Source of the DNA: Orthonyx spaldingii
Taxonomy: Eukaryota; Chordata; Aves; Passeriformes; Orthonychidae
Assembly (NCBI GenBank): GCA_013397795.1
Contig: VZTJ01004028.1
Coordinates: 1 to 64,000 of the forward strand
Reading direction: 5' to 3'
Length of the DNA stretch: 64,000 nucleotides
A program made the translations under genes and the position numbers. Position 1 is the first letter of the stretch. Every line of letters begins with the position of its first letter. The notes under the pieces are model-generated. The model was not told where the DNA came from, did not search any database, and saw nothing but the letters and a program-made list of their open reading frames with translations. Shown here in pieces: positions 38,085-50,054 of this stretch.

Positions 38085-38236
38085 GCAAGCAGGCTGCACT
38101 GAGAGTTCAAGAAGAATTTGGGCAATGCTCTCAGATGCATGGTGTGACTCTTGGGTGTGATGCTGTGCAGGGCCAGGAGTTGGACTTTGAAGATCCTCAT
38201 GGGTCCCTTCCAACTCAGCATATTCTGTGATTCTGT
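38085..38236 (+). mobile_element. CR1 LINE, very short 3' fragment, plus strand
   Basis: This carries the extreme CR1 3' end: GAGTTCAAGAAGAATTTGGG, GGCCAGGAGTTGGACTTTG, GGGTCCCTTCCAACTCAGCA and terminal ATTCTGTGATTCTGT. It resembles the end of the copy at 49330-50054 (GAGTTCAAGAAATATTTGGA, GGCCAGGTGTTGGACTTGGT, TTTCAACTCAGCACATTCT), so both probably belong to one CR1 subfamily. Only about 150 bp remain, which is a strong 5' truncation. Confidence 0.92.
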
Positions 38237-40120
38237 ACAGAATGTGGCTTATGCTATTTTCATCTACTTTATTCATAAATGAAAACATTGAGGATACAGA
38301 TCGGAAAAAGTGTTGCGTGGTTTCAGTGTCAGGGAGACTGAAGCTATGACCCAAGAGGTCAGACAGGTGCTGCTGTTTAGATGGGGCAAACACATCTAGT
38401 AGTGCTGGAGACTTCCCAATAGAAAGTTTAGAGAGAAATAAGCTTGGGCTTGAGAAAAACAGAATAATCCATTGAAAAATACCAGTTATAACAAAAACCA
38501 GTTTGTTAAAAATTCTTTTGTAAACAGCCAGCCAGCACTGTGGTTATATGAGCAACCTATGATACTTTAAAAATAGGAAAGTTCCCTGGGTGGCATATGT
38601 CTTCAAAATCTTCCACCTCTGCCTCTGAGTAGATGAAAAATGCAAGTGATAGGTTGGAAACTGAACATTTCTTGCTATTAGAAAATCTAAACATTTATCA
38701 TGCTACTTGAACTTATTCTGACCATAGAGAGCAGAATAAGCACTGTGACTCAAATAATACATTTTAACTCTGTTCGTTATATGTATTTTGAGGATAGCCA
38801 TACTATATGTATGATCAAGTTCCGAAATACTGGGATAAACTTTCAAAGGAAAAAGGAAAAAGGAAATTCATAGGAAAAAGAAAACCATGGAGTGATATTT
38901 CTTCTGTTCCATTTTGTACATACTTATAATTGCAAATAAGAGGCCCATTTAACTTCTGTATACAGGCAGACATTGTAACACACATATGCATGAGGGACGG
39001 TGTAATAGCCTTGTGTTAATTAAAACGTATCTTATAATAATGACTTGTGCAGTCTTTTCAAAGGAGAAACTTATTTGGATCACCTTTCCCCCGATTTTTG
39101 TTGGTTGGAAAGAAATACGTAATGCCATTTCACATTCTAAAAAAAGTAATTACAGCTGAGCTGTGGCTCAGTCACCACATTTTTTCAACCACTGAGAATT
39201 CAAAAAACCACAGCAATGAAAATTATAGGAAAATGTCTGAGGATTCAGATACCAAAGAAAGCCTAAAACCAAGTGCTGTAAAATCTGGATGTGGCTGCCC
39301 AACTAAAGTAGGCATGACAGGCTATCCTACGTTGAACAGTGAGGGGGAGCAGTATTTCTTCATTAAGTACAGAGCCAGGAATGGCTTCTTGGAGCAGAGA
39401 CATTCAAGAATATAGAGGCAGCCAGTGTCTTCAGTCATGTTGTTTCCCCTGGAACAAAGAGGTTTTTCTTTTCTGGGAATGAGTACACTGTTCAGTTTGG
39501 CATATGTGATGTCCCAAAATCTGATGTCCCAAAATCAAACATCAGCTCCTGGTAGAACTTTCTGGAAGAAATTGGAGTAACCTGAGGAGGACAGATCCTA
39601 TTCCCTTTATGGAATAAGACAGTATTTTTATTTCAGTATTAATTATTTCTAAAAGTTTAAGCTTCTTTTGTTGGTTTGCAGCTCTTGTGAACATACATTG
39701 TCTTATTTGCACAGTTTTTAAAAACGACAAGTATTACATTCAACTACAATGTACAATGTGCAAAAATTTACTGTAATCACGAAGTATTACAATGAACACT
39801 TGGAAAGTATCAGTGCTTATTTTTTCTAGTACCATATTTTGACTAATTAAAATAAAAATACTGGCAATTTTGCAGGTATTTTTCTGCTAAATTTTTGTCT
39901 TTTTTAAAGAGCTCATGAACATGATGAGATACTCCAGGGAATTAATTATGATTATGAACTAATAATGAAATGTCCTTGAGGTTGCTGGCCTTCTGTCCTC
40001 TTCTTTCTATCTAATAATCACCAGAATATGTCACTAGAATACCACAATGCACACCCTGTTGTGTCATTCTGTTTGAAAAATGAAAGCCACAAAAATATAC
40101 AACAAAAGAGAAACACCTCA
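38237..40120. other. Unique AT-rich non-coding DNA
   Basis: No gene is recognised. A frame at 39047-39415 on the plus strand (122 codons) has no motif I know and no start context or neighbour that supports it. A 14-bp direct repeat GATGTCCCAAAATC occurs at 39508 and 39523. Confidence 0.5.
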
Positions 40121-40125
40121 CCTCC
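40121..40125. repeat. Target site duplication, left copy (CCTCC)
   Basis: The five bases CCTCC directly before the LTR are repeated directly after it at 41015-41019. A duplication of 4-6 bp is the usual signature of retroviral integration. Confidence 0.8.
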
Positions 40126-40212
40126 TGTCATGATCCGATTATTAGGTTCTTAGAAATACCTCTGCCCGAATTAAGGTGCAAACGAGACCATATGCCAGTC
40201 AATAGTATGGGT

Positions 40213-40218
40213 TTTATT
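40213..40218 (-). terminator. LTR polyadenylation signal AATAAA
   Basis: TTTATT on the plus strand reads AATAAA on the minus strand. It lies in the expected place downstream of the LTR TATA box and about 90 bp before the LTR 3' terminus. Confidence 0.65.
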
Positions 40219-40230
40219 TGATAGTAAATA

Positions 40231-40254
40231 AGAGAGAGAGAGAGAGAGAGAGAG
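40231..40254. repeat. (AG)n microsatellite inside the LTR
   Basis: A pure AG (CT on the LTR sense strand) dinucleotide tract of about 12 units, followed by imperfect purine-rich sequence to about 40285. Confidence 0.9.
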
Positions 40255-40422
40255 AAAGAAGAGAAAGGGAGGAAAAGGGAAAAGGCTGAGGGGACAGAGA
40301 AGTGACAGAGGCAGAATAAAAGAGTATCACCGCTCCGTGGGTCCCACTGGCATCCCGATGATTCTCTCCGGCCGGTCTTCTTGATGGTGAAGGTCCCCCC
40401 AGCAAGCACAGAGTGCCCTGGG

Positions 40423-40430
40423 TTAATATA
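40423..40430 (-). promoter_or_regulatory. TATA-like element of the solo LTR
   Basis: On the minus strand TATATTAA lies in GGGTATATTAACCC, about 200 bp before the polyadenylation signal. This is typical of the core promoter of a retroviral U3. Whether it is active cannot be judged from sequence. Confidence 0.55.
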
Positions 40431-41014
40431 CCCTCAAGCCAGGGGGTGATGTCTAGGCATGTCCCTGGAGTTTGCCATTGTCTCTTGCAACAGACTTTGG
40501 ATCTGTTGCATCACATGTGGTCCTGTAGTGCAAGGCATCCGGGGGGGCACCTTGGGGGGTCTTTGATGGTCTCAGCTGCCTCTCACGTGAAAGTCCCGTG
40601 GATTTTGGCCTGTGGGGTTGGGTTTCACACAGCTGGGCCAGTTTGTATAGTTGAGGATGGATGTTCAGTACCTCTGGCCAGAGGTTATGCCACACACCCA
40701 AAAATCTCCTCTCCCCCACTGCACTCGGTTGGGGGGAAAGTTTGTAAGCCTGGCTTCTGTGAGCTGTGTTCCCCCACACCCCAAACTCAGCCGGGCACGA
40801 TTCTATCAGCGCAGCTGGTGGCTTTGGCTTTTTGGAGATGCATACCTTTCCCCCCAGCCTTGTTTGTTTCAGGTGATTGAACAAAAGGGCTTTCCCTTTA
40901 TCTAATCAGCAGCTTGACTTTCAGTCCAAAGTCCCAGTCTTCAGGGAGGCATCTCTGGTTGTTGCCTTTTGTAGTATCAATGTTTGAGGCATGAATTATT
41001 TTCAGTCTCTGACA

Positions 41015-41019
41015 CCTCC
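41015..41019. repeat. Target site duplication, right copy (CCTCC)
   Basis: Identical to 40121-40125, flanking the solo LTR. Confidence 0.8.
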
Positions 41020-41469
41020 CAAATCCAAAACACAAGAAACTGTGACACCATCCCCTTCAAACCTCAGGAAATGCAGATTTCCAAAATATTTAAAACACCC
41101 AACAAAATAATTACTCCTATTTTTTAGAATAATGACCTCCCTTTTGATTCAAAAACAGAGAGAAACTGGTAAATACTCCTCTGTCAATTGCAAGGTCTCT
41201 AGTGACATGCCTCAGAGAAATGTTAGCAGAGTGTAGGACTGTAGAAAACAACTTTATTTCTTCGATATCCTGTGGAGTGGGGCAGGAAAAAACCCTTGAT
41301 TCTTTAAGACAGTTTGTGCCACATCAAAATCACAAACCTCTATCTTCCCTCCTTTTCCACCCCCATGCTAACTTTCCCACTTATTCAATAATCCAATATC
41401 TAATAACAATTCAATTATCCAATGAACTAATATCTTTCTAGACACTCTTCCTTAAATCTGTACCACTGC
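41020..41469. other. Unique non-coding DNA between the solo LTR and a CR1 fragment
   Basis: No gene or element is recognised. The sequence is rich in CCAAATCC, CCAACAAAAT and similar A/C-rich strings. Confidence 0.45.
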
Positions 41470-41906
41470 TTGGGGTTGTTGTGACCCAAGTGCAGGACCC
41501 AGCACCTGACCTTGGCTAAATGGCCTCGACTCGTCAATGTGGCCCATCCAGATCCCTCTGGAGAGCCTTCCTCCCTTCCAGCAGATCAACGCTCTCACCC
41601 AATTTAGTGTTGACAATTAACTTACTGAGGGTGCTCTCAATCCTCTCATCCAGATCACTGACAAAGATATTAAACAGAAGTGGCCCCAATACTGAGGCCT
41701 GGGAGCTGCACTTGTGACTGGCTACCAGCTGGATTTAGTTCCATTCACCACCACCTTTTGGGCCCAGCCATCAGTGAACAATGCGCCTGTCCACACCATG
41801 AGCAGACAGTTACTCCAGGAGAATGCTGTGGGAAAGTGTCAAAGACTTTACTAAAATGTGACTAGACAACACCCACAGCCTTTCACTCATCCGCTAACTG
41901 GGTCAT
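41470..41906 (-). mobile_element. CR1 LINE interior fragment, minus strand
   Basis: This corresponds to CR1 ORF2 reverse-transcriptase sequence upstream of the 3' end. Antisense landmarks are GGGTTGTTGTGACCCAAGTG, GCAGGACCCAGCACC, ACTTACTGAGGGTGC, ATTAAACAGAAGTGGCCCCA, CCAGCTGGATTTAGTTCCAT and CTCCAGGAGAATGCTGTGGG. The CR1 3' end itself is absent, so this copy is truncated at both ends. The left boundary is old and not caused by the nearby solo LTR, which lies 450 bp away. Confidence 0.9.
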
Positions 41907-44900
41907 ATGCACCTATTATGAGATAGCATGAGGAGTCCTTTAAAGGTGTTTGTTCCTCTTTGCTGACTAGGGAATTAGAAACATATAAGTGATCTTTATT
42001 CCAGAACAATTCAAGATATAAAGTGATACTTCTGCCCTTATGTCTGAATATGAAAGTGAGTTTGATATTCGCACTAAATAATTATGTTTTATTAACACAT
42101 AGAAGTAAATTACTATTTATGTTGGCTTTATAGCACTAGGAAAAGCAATGGCATGTGTGAAAGAATAAGAGATATGTATGTTTCCTATAAATGATTCTAT
42201 ACCTCTGTTGACAGTATTAGCAATTTGTGATCATCAAAAACTATGTGCTTCCTTTTCAGTACTAGTGAGCTGGAAGTTTTTGGTTCAGAACTATCCCATG
42301 ACCTGTGAATAAACATATTAAAAAAACTGCATATACCCATATACACACCTATATATATGCATACACATGGTTTCCTTAATGAACCACAAGTTGGAAAGAC
42401 TAATTCTTAGCCTGTTGTATACATAGAGCATTGAAAGCAAAAGCTTCCAGCTGGGAAAAGGTACTTCTAGATGATTATGTAGAGAATTTTCTAATGAATT
42501 ATGGAAGGAAGACAATATGAAGTGCAAATATAACAAGGAAACTGTTCTTGCATATAGATTATATAGAAATACTGGATAATATTGCAAAGCAGTAATATTT
42601 TGACTTTAAGAGCCCAGAGGACATGCTGGATGTATGGTGATTTCAGGGAATTGTATAATTGGAATTGTGCAGAAAATTTCAAAGAGCAGCAGGCTCTGGC
42701 TTTTCTGATAGCTAACAAGATTAGTGGAAGTACCTATCAAGAAACAAAATCTCTTTCAGATGTTTGAAAGCCTGCACTGAAAAAAAACCCATCAAACAAG
42801 GAAAGCAAAAATAAATTTCTTAACTTAAATGTATTGATGCATAATAATTTACAGTAGAAAAAAAATAAATTTGGTTACACTTTTGATGTCAGCCTATAAT
42901 GCAGTTTGGGGTCTAATGCTATTTTGACATAATGAAGTAAAAAGTTGGAGTGGATGCTCTTTGGAAATAAGGATACCTGTTGCAGTGGAATTGACACCCA
43001 AATGCGGTTTTGCACATCTAAATCTCTGAAGTGAGTATGAGTAGAAAATTTACAGGAGTTTTTTTTACAATTAAGGACTATCACCGTAGAATATAGAAAA
43101 TGACCAGTAGGGCACTAATATGTCATTAAATTTTGATGAAAAATAAACATATAAGAAATCAAGATTATATGAATAGATTTTTATATATGAGTGTGGGTAT
43201 GTATGCAAATTTGACTTTACATAAATTATAAACCAATTACAAATGTTTTGCTAATAGATTCAAAAAATAATAATTAAAAAACCTCATTGTCTGCTAAGAT
43301 GTATATGTAAAATGTAATGCTTAAAAGTAAAAACCAGAGGAGTCTTATCCTCTTCATGATACAGCTAAGTGTGACCAGACAGGCAGGTGATATTGACCTC
43401 TAGGAGAACCACCCCTTCTACATTAACAACAGAATTAAGTCTTCTCCATTCCCTCTCCTCCATTCTCTCCCCCAGCCCCGGAAATTAATTGTGGAAATAT
43501 AAATTTTCTTCCACCTTTATAGTTATCTACAGTGGCTATATAATTACTGTAAAACTAATTGATATCTATTACTTTATTGAAATCAGTATTGAGCCTCTCT
43601 AAGTTAGTGTTTCTAAGTATGCTATTAAACTGGGACACCAGCATGATCAGATGATCTCTTGTTTAGAGTCACAATAAGTATATTCCATAATTTTAAAAGG
43701 ATATTTCGAAGTTACCTGTTACCTACAAATCTCAAGCTGAACATATGGATATATAAAAAATAGTTACTTCTTAATAGTTAATAGCTTGTTCAAGTCATTT
43801 TGAACAGGGAATTCTGTGATTTTGTAGAAATGAAGATGAAAAACAGTAACTCAAGTGGACACAAAGTTTTCTGTGTGTTTTTCTCAGGCCTGGAAATGTA
43901 AGGCAGATGAATGAAATCTGTGGAATATGTGTCACATACAAGACGTGAAGATTTGAGACATTCTACATATTCCAAAGTTTGTTACTAAAATCATTAACCT
44001 TGGAGAAGTGTGACTAAAGAAACAAAAGTTACTAGAGCACTGCAGTGGGTTTAGGAATCTTTCTGTCAGTGGTGGGACTGGATGACTGTCCTTGATTGTT
44101 GAGTCTAATATGACCTAGGCTTGCTGATGAGACAGGTTTTTCTGTATTCACTTGCCTTTTCTTATTATGCTTCTATCTGGAAAGATTTTGTTAAAATTTA
44201 AGGAACAGATTTTATTAGTTGTGGTACTCAGTGCTCAATTGGTAGCAAGTATTCTGCTCTTACATATAGTAATCAGTAAATTTCAAGAAGGGTTTGAGAC
44301 ACTGAATAAATTAAGACTTTGTATGCTATAGAATATTACCTCCCAGTACAGAAGCTCTGATTTTCACATCGAATTTAGTTTAAGTGAACACCTATATGAA
44401 AGTGGCATTCTGAATTTTAACTCATTTAGCAGCAAAGATTTAGTTTGATACTACAATTTTGTCTTTTACATAAGGACATTTTTCAAATATAAAGGGGTTT
44501 TTGTTGGCTTTAAATCAGAATTTTTTGTGTACGTCTTAAAATGCTGAGGTAAAACTATAACCCTCTTCCTAAAATGTTTGACTGCTATATTTTTGCCCTC
44601 AGTAATTCAGAGAACATTTTTTCCTGATAAATATTGAACAAAATACTTTAAAATAAATGAGTAAGAATGAAAATAGTGCCATCTGCTTGCTCAGCTTGAA
44701 ACACATTACTACTTAGCCTACCCAGTAGTGTTCTTGTGATTTTACAGTGGCTAATTTATTTCATATTTGCAATAAATTTGAAGGACAAGTTTCCACAGTA
44801 TCTCCTAAATGAGTTAAAATTATTGAAGGCAAGTGCAGAAAGAAAGATGGAAATAGATTCTGGATGGAGAATGGATTTACTGAAGCAAAAAATGCAGAAC

Positions 44901-47900
44901 TCTGGCTGCACTTTGTGCCAAACTTCAAATAGTTCCTCATGGGTACTTTTATTTCACATATATGGAATGTCTTATGTTGGCATGGTTGTTAGTTAAAGAT
45001 TATTCTTAACAACCTGTTTTAACTGTACACATGTGAAAGAACAACTAACAGCAGCCACCATAACAATGTTGTTGGTTTTTTCTTTTTTTTAATGCTAAAC
45101 TTGTGCTTCAAGATAATGCATTGCTGGATTCCATCTGTTTAGGTTATACATCTGCAGGCTGTAATCTCTGGTTATGATGGGCATTGTTCTTCAAATTGTC
45201 ATAGAGCCCCAAAGACATTATTTTGGCTTCTTTTGAATAATAGACCAGCTGCAGAATTCTTGTCACCGCACCTCACTATTATATTGCAACGGTAGATCAA
45301 GTCAAGATGACAAACTTCACTGTGGTAGCCAGAAAACAGAAATGCAATAAAAAGTGTACCCAGAAGTACTCATAGTCTGGTCTTTGACAAGGTTGAACAA
45401 GTAGATGAGCATGTGGAGAGAGTTGGAGGCAGAGAGACACAAAAGCTGAGGTGAAACAGGAGAATCATTTTATGCTAAGTAACTTTCTAACAATTTCTAG
45501 TGTAGTAGATATTGTCAACAGGGATGCTTTTGAAGAGAGAGTATGAGAGTATATAAGAGGAATTGGTGGGTTGTCAAATCATTTTCAGTGTGAAAAGGTA
45601 GGAAAACGAAGTAAACATTTTACAAAAATCATACTCCTAAAAAAAGAGTGGTCCGGAGATTAAAAAGAAAGCAGCGTGCTTCTGAAATTATAGTTTATAA
45701 GTAACAAAACAAACAGGCAAACACAAACAAAGAAAAAGTAACCAAAAATTCACCCTGAATGTCTTAATATTTCAGCATGTTTAAGGTAGGTTTATTATTA
45801 AAAGGGTAGAGAAATGGTCTAAGGAATTTTTTGTATTTAAGATTGATGACTGTAAAGAAAGCTGAAGGGAGTCTCCAGGGCATGCATCTATGAAAAGTAA
45901 CCTGAATGTGACCCTGTTATCCCAGTTTTGTATAGACATGAGTTACAGGCCCTGCCACTGTGGCCAGTGCACTGATGTGGATCTGATTGTGTATTTTCCT
46001 CTAGGAGCGCATCTTCTGGAGCAAAGGAACTCCTGAACTGAAATGTTCCGTTTTGTTAGGACACAATTTAGGTCAATGATCTAACTGAGGACTTTTGCTG
46101 GGCAGACAGGATAAAACTAAAGGACACTGAACGTGAAGCCCACCATGTGTTCTCTGTGCCCTTTTCTCCAGTCTTGCACATATCAGCAGCTTTCAGAGCT
46201 TCCTGGCTGCCGTAAACTGTTGTTTGTTTGACAGCTGTTCTGTGACATTAATTCTAATACTGTAATACTGTTCATGTCTGTGGAGCACATCAAGGACTCA
46301 TTTTTATTTGTTTCAGGGTCATCTTACAAAAGATCACGTTTGTTTAGAGGTTTTTTTCTTTTTTTTCCCTTTCAAGAACTCTAAATCAGTTGAAATATGC
46401 ATTAGGGATAGGGAATAGGAAAAGCGTGCCTCTCATCACAGATTGACAGTCTGATAATGAAGGAAATTATTAAATTACCTCTAGTTGTGTAAAATTCCAG
46501 TTGCTTAAAGAGAGATTCTTGCTCTCAGAAGCTCAAAAGCTCTGTAGGTCAGAAATATTTTTTTGTATTTGGTGCTGCTTCGTGATGGAAAAGATAAATC
46601 CAATTTACTCAGACAATTAAGAAGGTTTAATGGTGATTTACTACCAAAATTCAAAACCAGCTGAGTAATTTCACTCCAGCAATGATGAGTTAGAGTTATT
46701 AAAATTCATTCCTGACTTTCAGATCAATTTGCTGAAAAAAGTTTGGGAATAACACAGAAGGTGGAATTTTTAAAAGTGGGTTGAAGTCCTGAATAGTTTC
46801 TGTCTTGATTGGCTAAACTCAATGGTGTAACTTCTTAATATTTGTTCCTTTTCTTTTTTCCGAACTTCCCCAGCCCCAATCTGTGAAATCTTATACAAAG
46901 TGTTTCCACATTTGATTATAGTTCCTCATTAAATGGATGCCTTTAACCATTGTCTAGAATGCATGGAAGATATTTTCTGAGCTGAAATGGGTACTTTTAT
47001 GAAATTTAATTTTCTAGAACTACATACTACTTTTTTGACTGAAAAGTTCACAGAAAAAGGCTATGATTATTTTTAGGAATTACATCACTATTATTAACAA
47101 GTCAGAGATGAAAAATCTGTCAGAAAACACTCAAATTTTTTTTGCATACAATGAAAGGAATGTTAAGTTTGTTTTGAAAATTAATTTACTACATTCCTTC
47201 TCTATATTTATTTCTATATACATACTGAAACAAGTTTCTTAACTTTATGTTAATTTTTGTTGTAACAGAAATACAATTCCTACTTCTGCGTTATCATGAC
47301 CATTACCAAAGTAATTGATAGACATTTTATCATGAGGCTGTGGCATGTTTCAGGGTTTTGATGCCACATCATTTCACCTGAGAGTCAGGTCTTAAAAAAG
47401 ATGATGTCCTTAATATATTGTAGTCTGTTATAACTAATACTGGCTTTAAAAGACTTTGATCACCCACTGAGATGAAAACAAGAAGACTTATTGTAATGTT
47501 TATTAGTCTTTAAGTTTTGTGACTTGAAAGGAACATACTACTCTTCTGATAAGAGTTGCATTAAAATGAAGATTACTCCATTGCTTTTCTGCCCTCCAGA
47601 AACAAACCATTTGAATTTTATTGTAATACAACATACATTAACTTTCTGCTCAACAATCAAATAGCGAACGTTTGTGTTTTGCAAGCACAGCTATATTTTT
47701 ATCCTTTTCCTACAGCTTTCCTGTAAAATACCCATTATAAACACCAGCCTATAAAAATTATTACTTTTCTTCATAGTCTTCCAATGTTTTTTTCAGATTA
47801 TTTTATTTTCCTATATTACTTGTAAAGTGAAAGAAAAAAATTCTTATAAATATGCTTAGAAAAAGTGTGTTAAAAATTAACTCCACTTTGTATGCACATG

Positions 47901-49329
47901 AAAAAATGCAAGGATTCGCTCTCAGGGATAATACAATTTGCATACATACCTACATTTATGCTCAAATATATCTCATTAGGATAATTTTTTTTTCAGAAAA
48001 TCAAAGTTGTAAATTCAAGTTATGTCCAACTGTGACTGAAAACAACTGCAGAGGACAAACTGTGTAGAAGCTTTTGTTCTTCTTAATAGAAGTTTGTCTT
48101 TATCAACTCAGTAGGCTACATATGTTAGCAATGCAATCTGCAAAGCAATGCTTGCTTTCCTTGCTCTTTAATGTAACTCACACCTCACTTTATAGTTGTA
48201 CCTATATTAACAGCAATAGTTCATAGTCACAGGGACCTGAACACCCTGAGCTAAATCTGCTTTCAGTAGAGGGTAAGACAGAATCCTCTCCAGGAGTCAT
48301 TTCCTACACAGACATTTTTATGATTCTGCACTGTCTTTTAGTGAAGTTTAAGAAACAGAAATGCAGCGATACAGTACATTGCTGTGCTACAAGATATTTT
48401 CAAATGGGTAGGAGAGTCTTCATTAAGAACCCAGTCCACAGCTGAAAAATAAGCCCTTTCTTCATATACAGATATTTCTTCAAACTCAAACCTGGACAAA
48501 TTTTGGCTCTAAAAACATTTGAGAATTCTTCTGTCTCTTTCTCTTTCTTTTTTTTAACTCACTTGTCTATCTCTCACTATCTAGAATTTGCATTGTCAGG
48601 AACTTCTTGTGTGGTGAAGTACATTCACCAGTTAAAAAGTCCATCTCCATAAGACATGTGTATTTCTTTAAGATACTCAGAGATGAAGCTTACCATTTTG
48701 CTGCATTTATTTTAATAATCTATATTAATTCTATTAAAGATGACCCAACCTTTTTTATTATTATCCAAACTGAACTGAAACTCTTCTTCACCTTTTTATT
48801 CCACCACTAGTCCAATTTCAGGAAATTTTCTAATATGCTTACAGAAATCAAACTTCACTTGTCAGTTGTGGTGAATGAAAATCGGCTTCTAAAGCTTTAA
48901 AAGTCTGCAGTTTATCATTATTTCAAACAATATAAATACATTTAATTTGTGTGAAAGCTACCTCATGATCCAGTAAAGCACATAAGACTAGAGCCCATAA
49001 GAATCAGGCATCCAAATTCATACAAAACTAAAATAGCAAAGGTTGCAAACTAAAATAAATAAATAATAAAGTAATTGTTTGATATTAACAATCTCTAGGA
49101 GCACTGTGTTCTCAAGCAAGCACAGGGCAGTACTCCAGGCAAATATCTCTCAATCTCTCTTTGTACTGTGCCTGAACTGCACCGAGCAACTGGGAGCTCC
49201 TCTGTGTAAGTCCCCATACCTTACTGGAAGATGCAACCTGTGTGAACGGGTAGCATTAGGCATGTGGTGCAAGTGCTGGTCTGAAAAGAGCAAACTAGAT
49301 TGAATTATCCATTAAGTGTTCATGACCAA
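41907..49329. other. Unique AT-rich non-coding DNA
   Basis: I find no gene, RNA gene or recognisable transposable element over this 7.4 kb. Open frames are 89 codons or fewer and have no family motif. A TATA/CACA-rich patch lies at about 42332-42368. Confidence 0.5.
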
Positions 49330-50054
49330 CACAGGCATACAGACTGGGGAAGAGATGGTGGAAAGCAGTGCTGAGAAAGGGACCTGCAGATCCTAGTCAA
49401 TGGCAAGTTGAACATGAGTCAGCAGTGCCCTGGCTGCCAGAAGTGCCAACCCCGTCCTGGGGGACATCAGGCACAGCATCGCCAGCTGGGCAATGGAGGG
49501 GATTGTGCTGCCCTGCTCTGCCCTGCCCTGAGGCAGCCTCACCTCAAGTGTTGGGGGCAGTTTTGGGCACCACAATGTCAGAAAGACATTAAACTATTCA
49601 AGAGCGTTCAAAGGAGGGCAACAAAGGTGATGAAGGGGCCTTGAGGGGAAGCTCTATGAGGAGCAGCTAAGGTTACTTGCTCTGTTCAGCCTGGAGAAGG
49701 AGCCTGAGAGGAGACCTCATTGTAGTTACAACTTCCTTGTGAGGTGAAGAGTATGGGCAGGCACTGATCCCTGTGGTATCCTGTGACAGGCAACCAGAGG
49801 AAATGGCCTGAAGCTGTGTCGGGGTGGTTTAGGTTGGATATGAGGGAAAGGTTCTTCACCCAGAGGGTGGTTGGGCCCTGGAACAGGCTCCCCAGGGAGG
49901 TGGTCACAGCCCCAAGCCTGACAGAGTTCAAGAAATATTTGGACAATACTCTCTGACATGTGCTGCAATTCTTGGGGTATCCTCTTCAGGGCCAGGTGTT
50001 GGACTTGGTGATCCTTGTGGGTCTCTTTCAACTCAGCACATTCTCTGATTCTGT
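49330..50054 (+). mobile_element. CR1 LINE, 5'-truncated, plus strand
   Basis: The 3' part of CR1 ORF2 and the 3' end are present. The frame at 49408-49644 contains QFWAPQCQKDIKLFKSVQRR and ATKVMKG, matching the conserved QFWAP-(Y/Q)KKD-ERVQRRATK region downstream of the CR1 reverse transcriptase. Later landmarks are GTTGGATATGAGGGAAAGGT, CTGGAACAGGCTCCCCAGGG and the terminal CACATTCTCTGATTCTGT. Several stops and frame changes make it inactive. It is closely related in its 3' end to 38085-38236. About 725 bp are retained. Confidence 0.94.

Larger units (their letters stand above)
40126..41014 (-). mobile_element. Well-preserved solo retroviral LTR, 889 bp, minus strand
   Basis: On the minus strand the element starts TGTCAGAGACTG (at 41014) and ends GGATCATGACA (at 40126). 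The short terminal inverted repeat TGTCA...TGACA is intact, and a perfect 5-bp target duplication CCTCC lies on each side. A TATA-like TATATTAA (plus-strand 40423-40430) is followed about 200 bp later by AATAAA (plus-strand 40213-40218). This gives the order U3, R, U5. A pure CT tract (AG on the plus strand, 40231-40254) sits between them. No gag, pol, env, primer-binding site or polypurine tract adjoins, so it is a solo LTR. It is distinct from the ERVL LTRs elsewhere in the window, and its exact family is not assignable by eye. Open frames of 155 and 143 codons on opposite strands inside it are chance frames. Confidence 0.93.

Noticed and set aside
39047..39415. 122-codon plus-strand frame as a gene
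   Set aside because: No similarity to a known family is apparent, composition is ordinary, and nothing around it suggests a transcript.
43990..44130. Possible CR1 3' tail (GGTGGGACTGGATGACTG)
   Set aside because: One string resembles the CR1 GGTTGGACTGGATGATC motif, but no neighbouring CR1 landmarks or terminal ATTCTGTGATTC are present.
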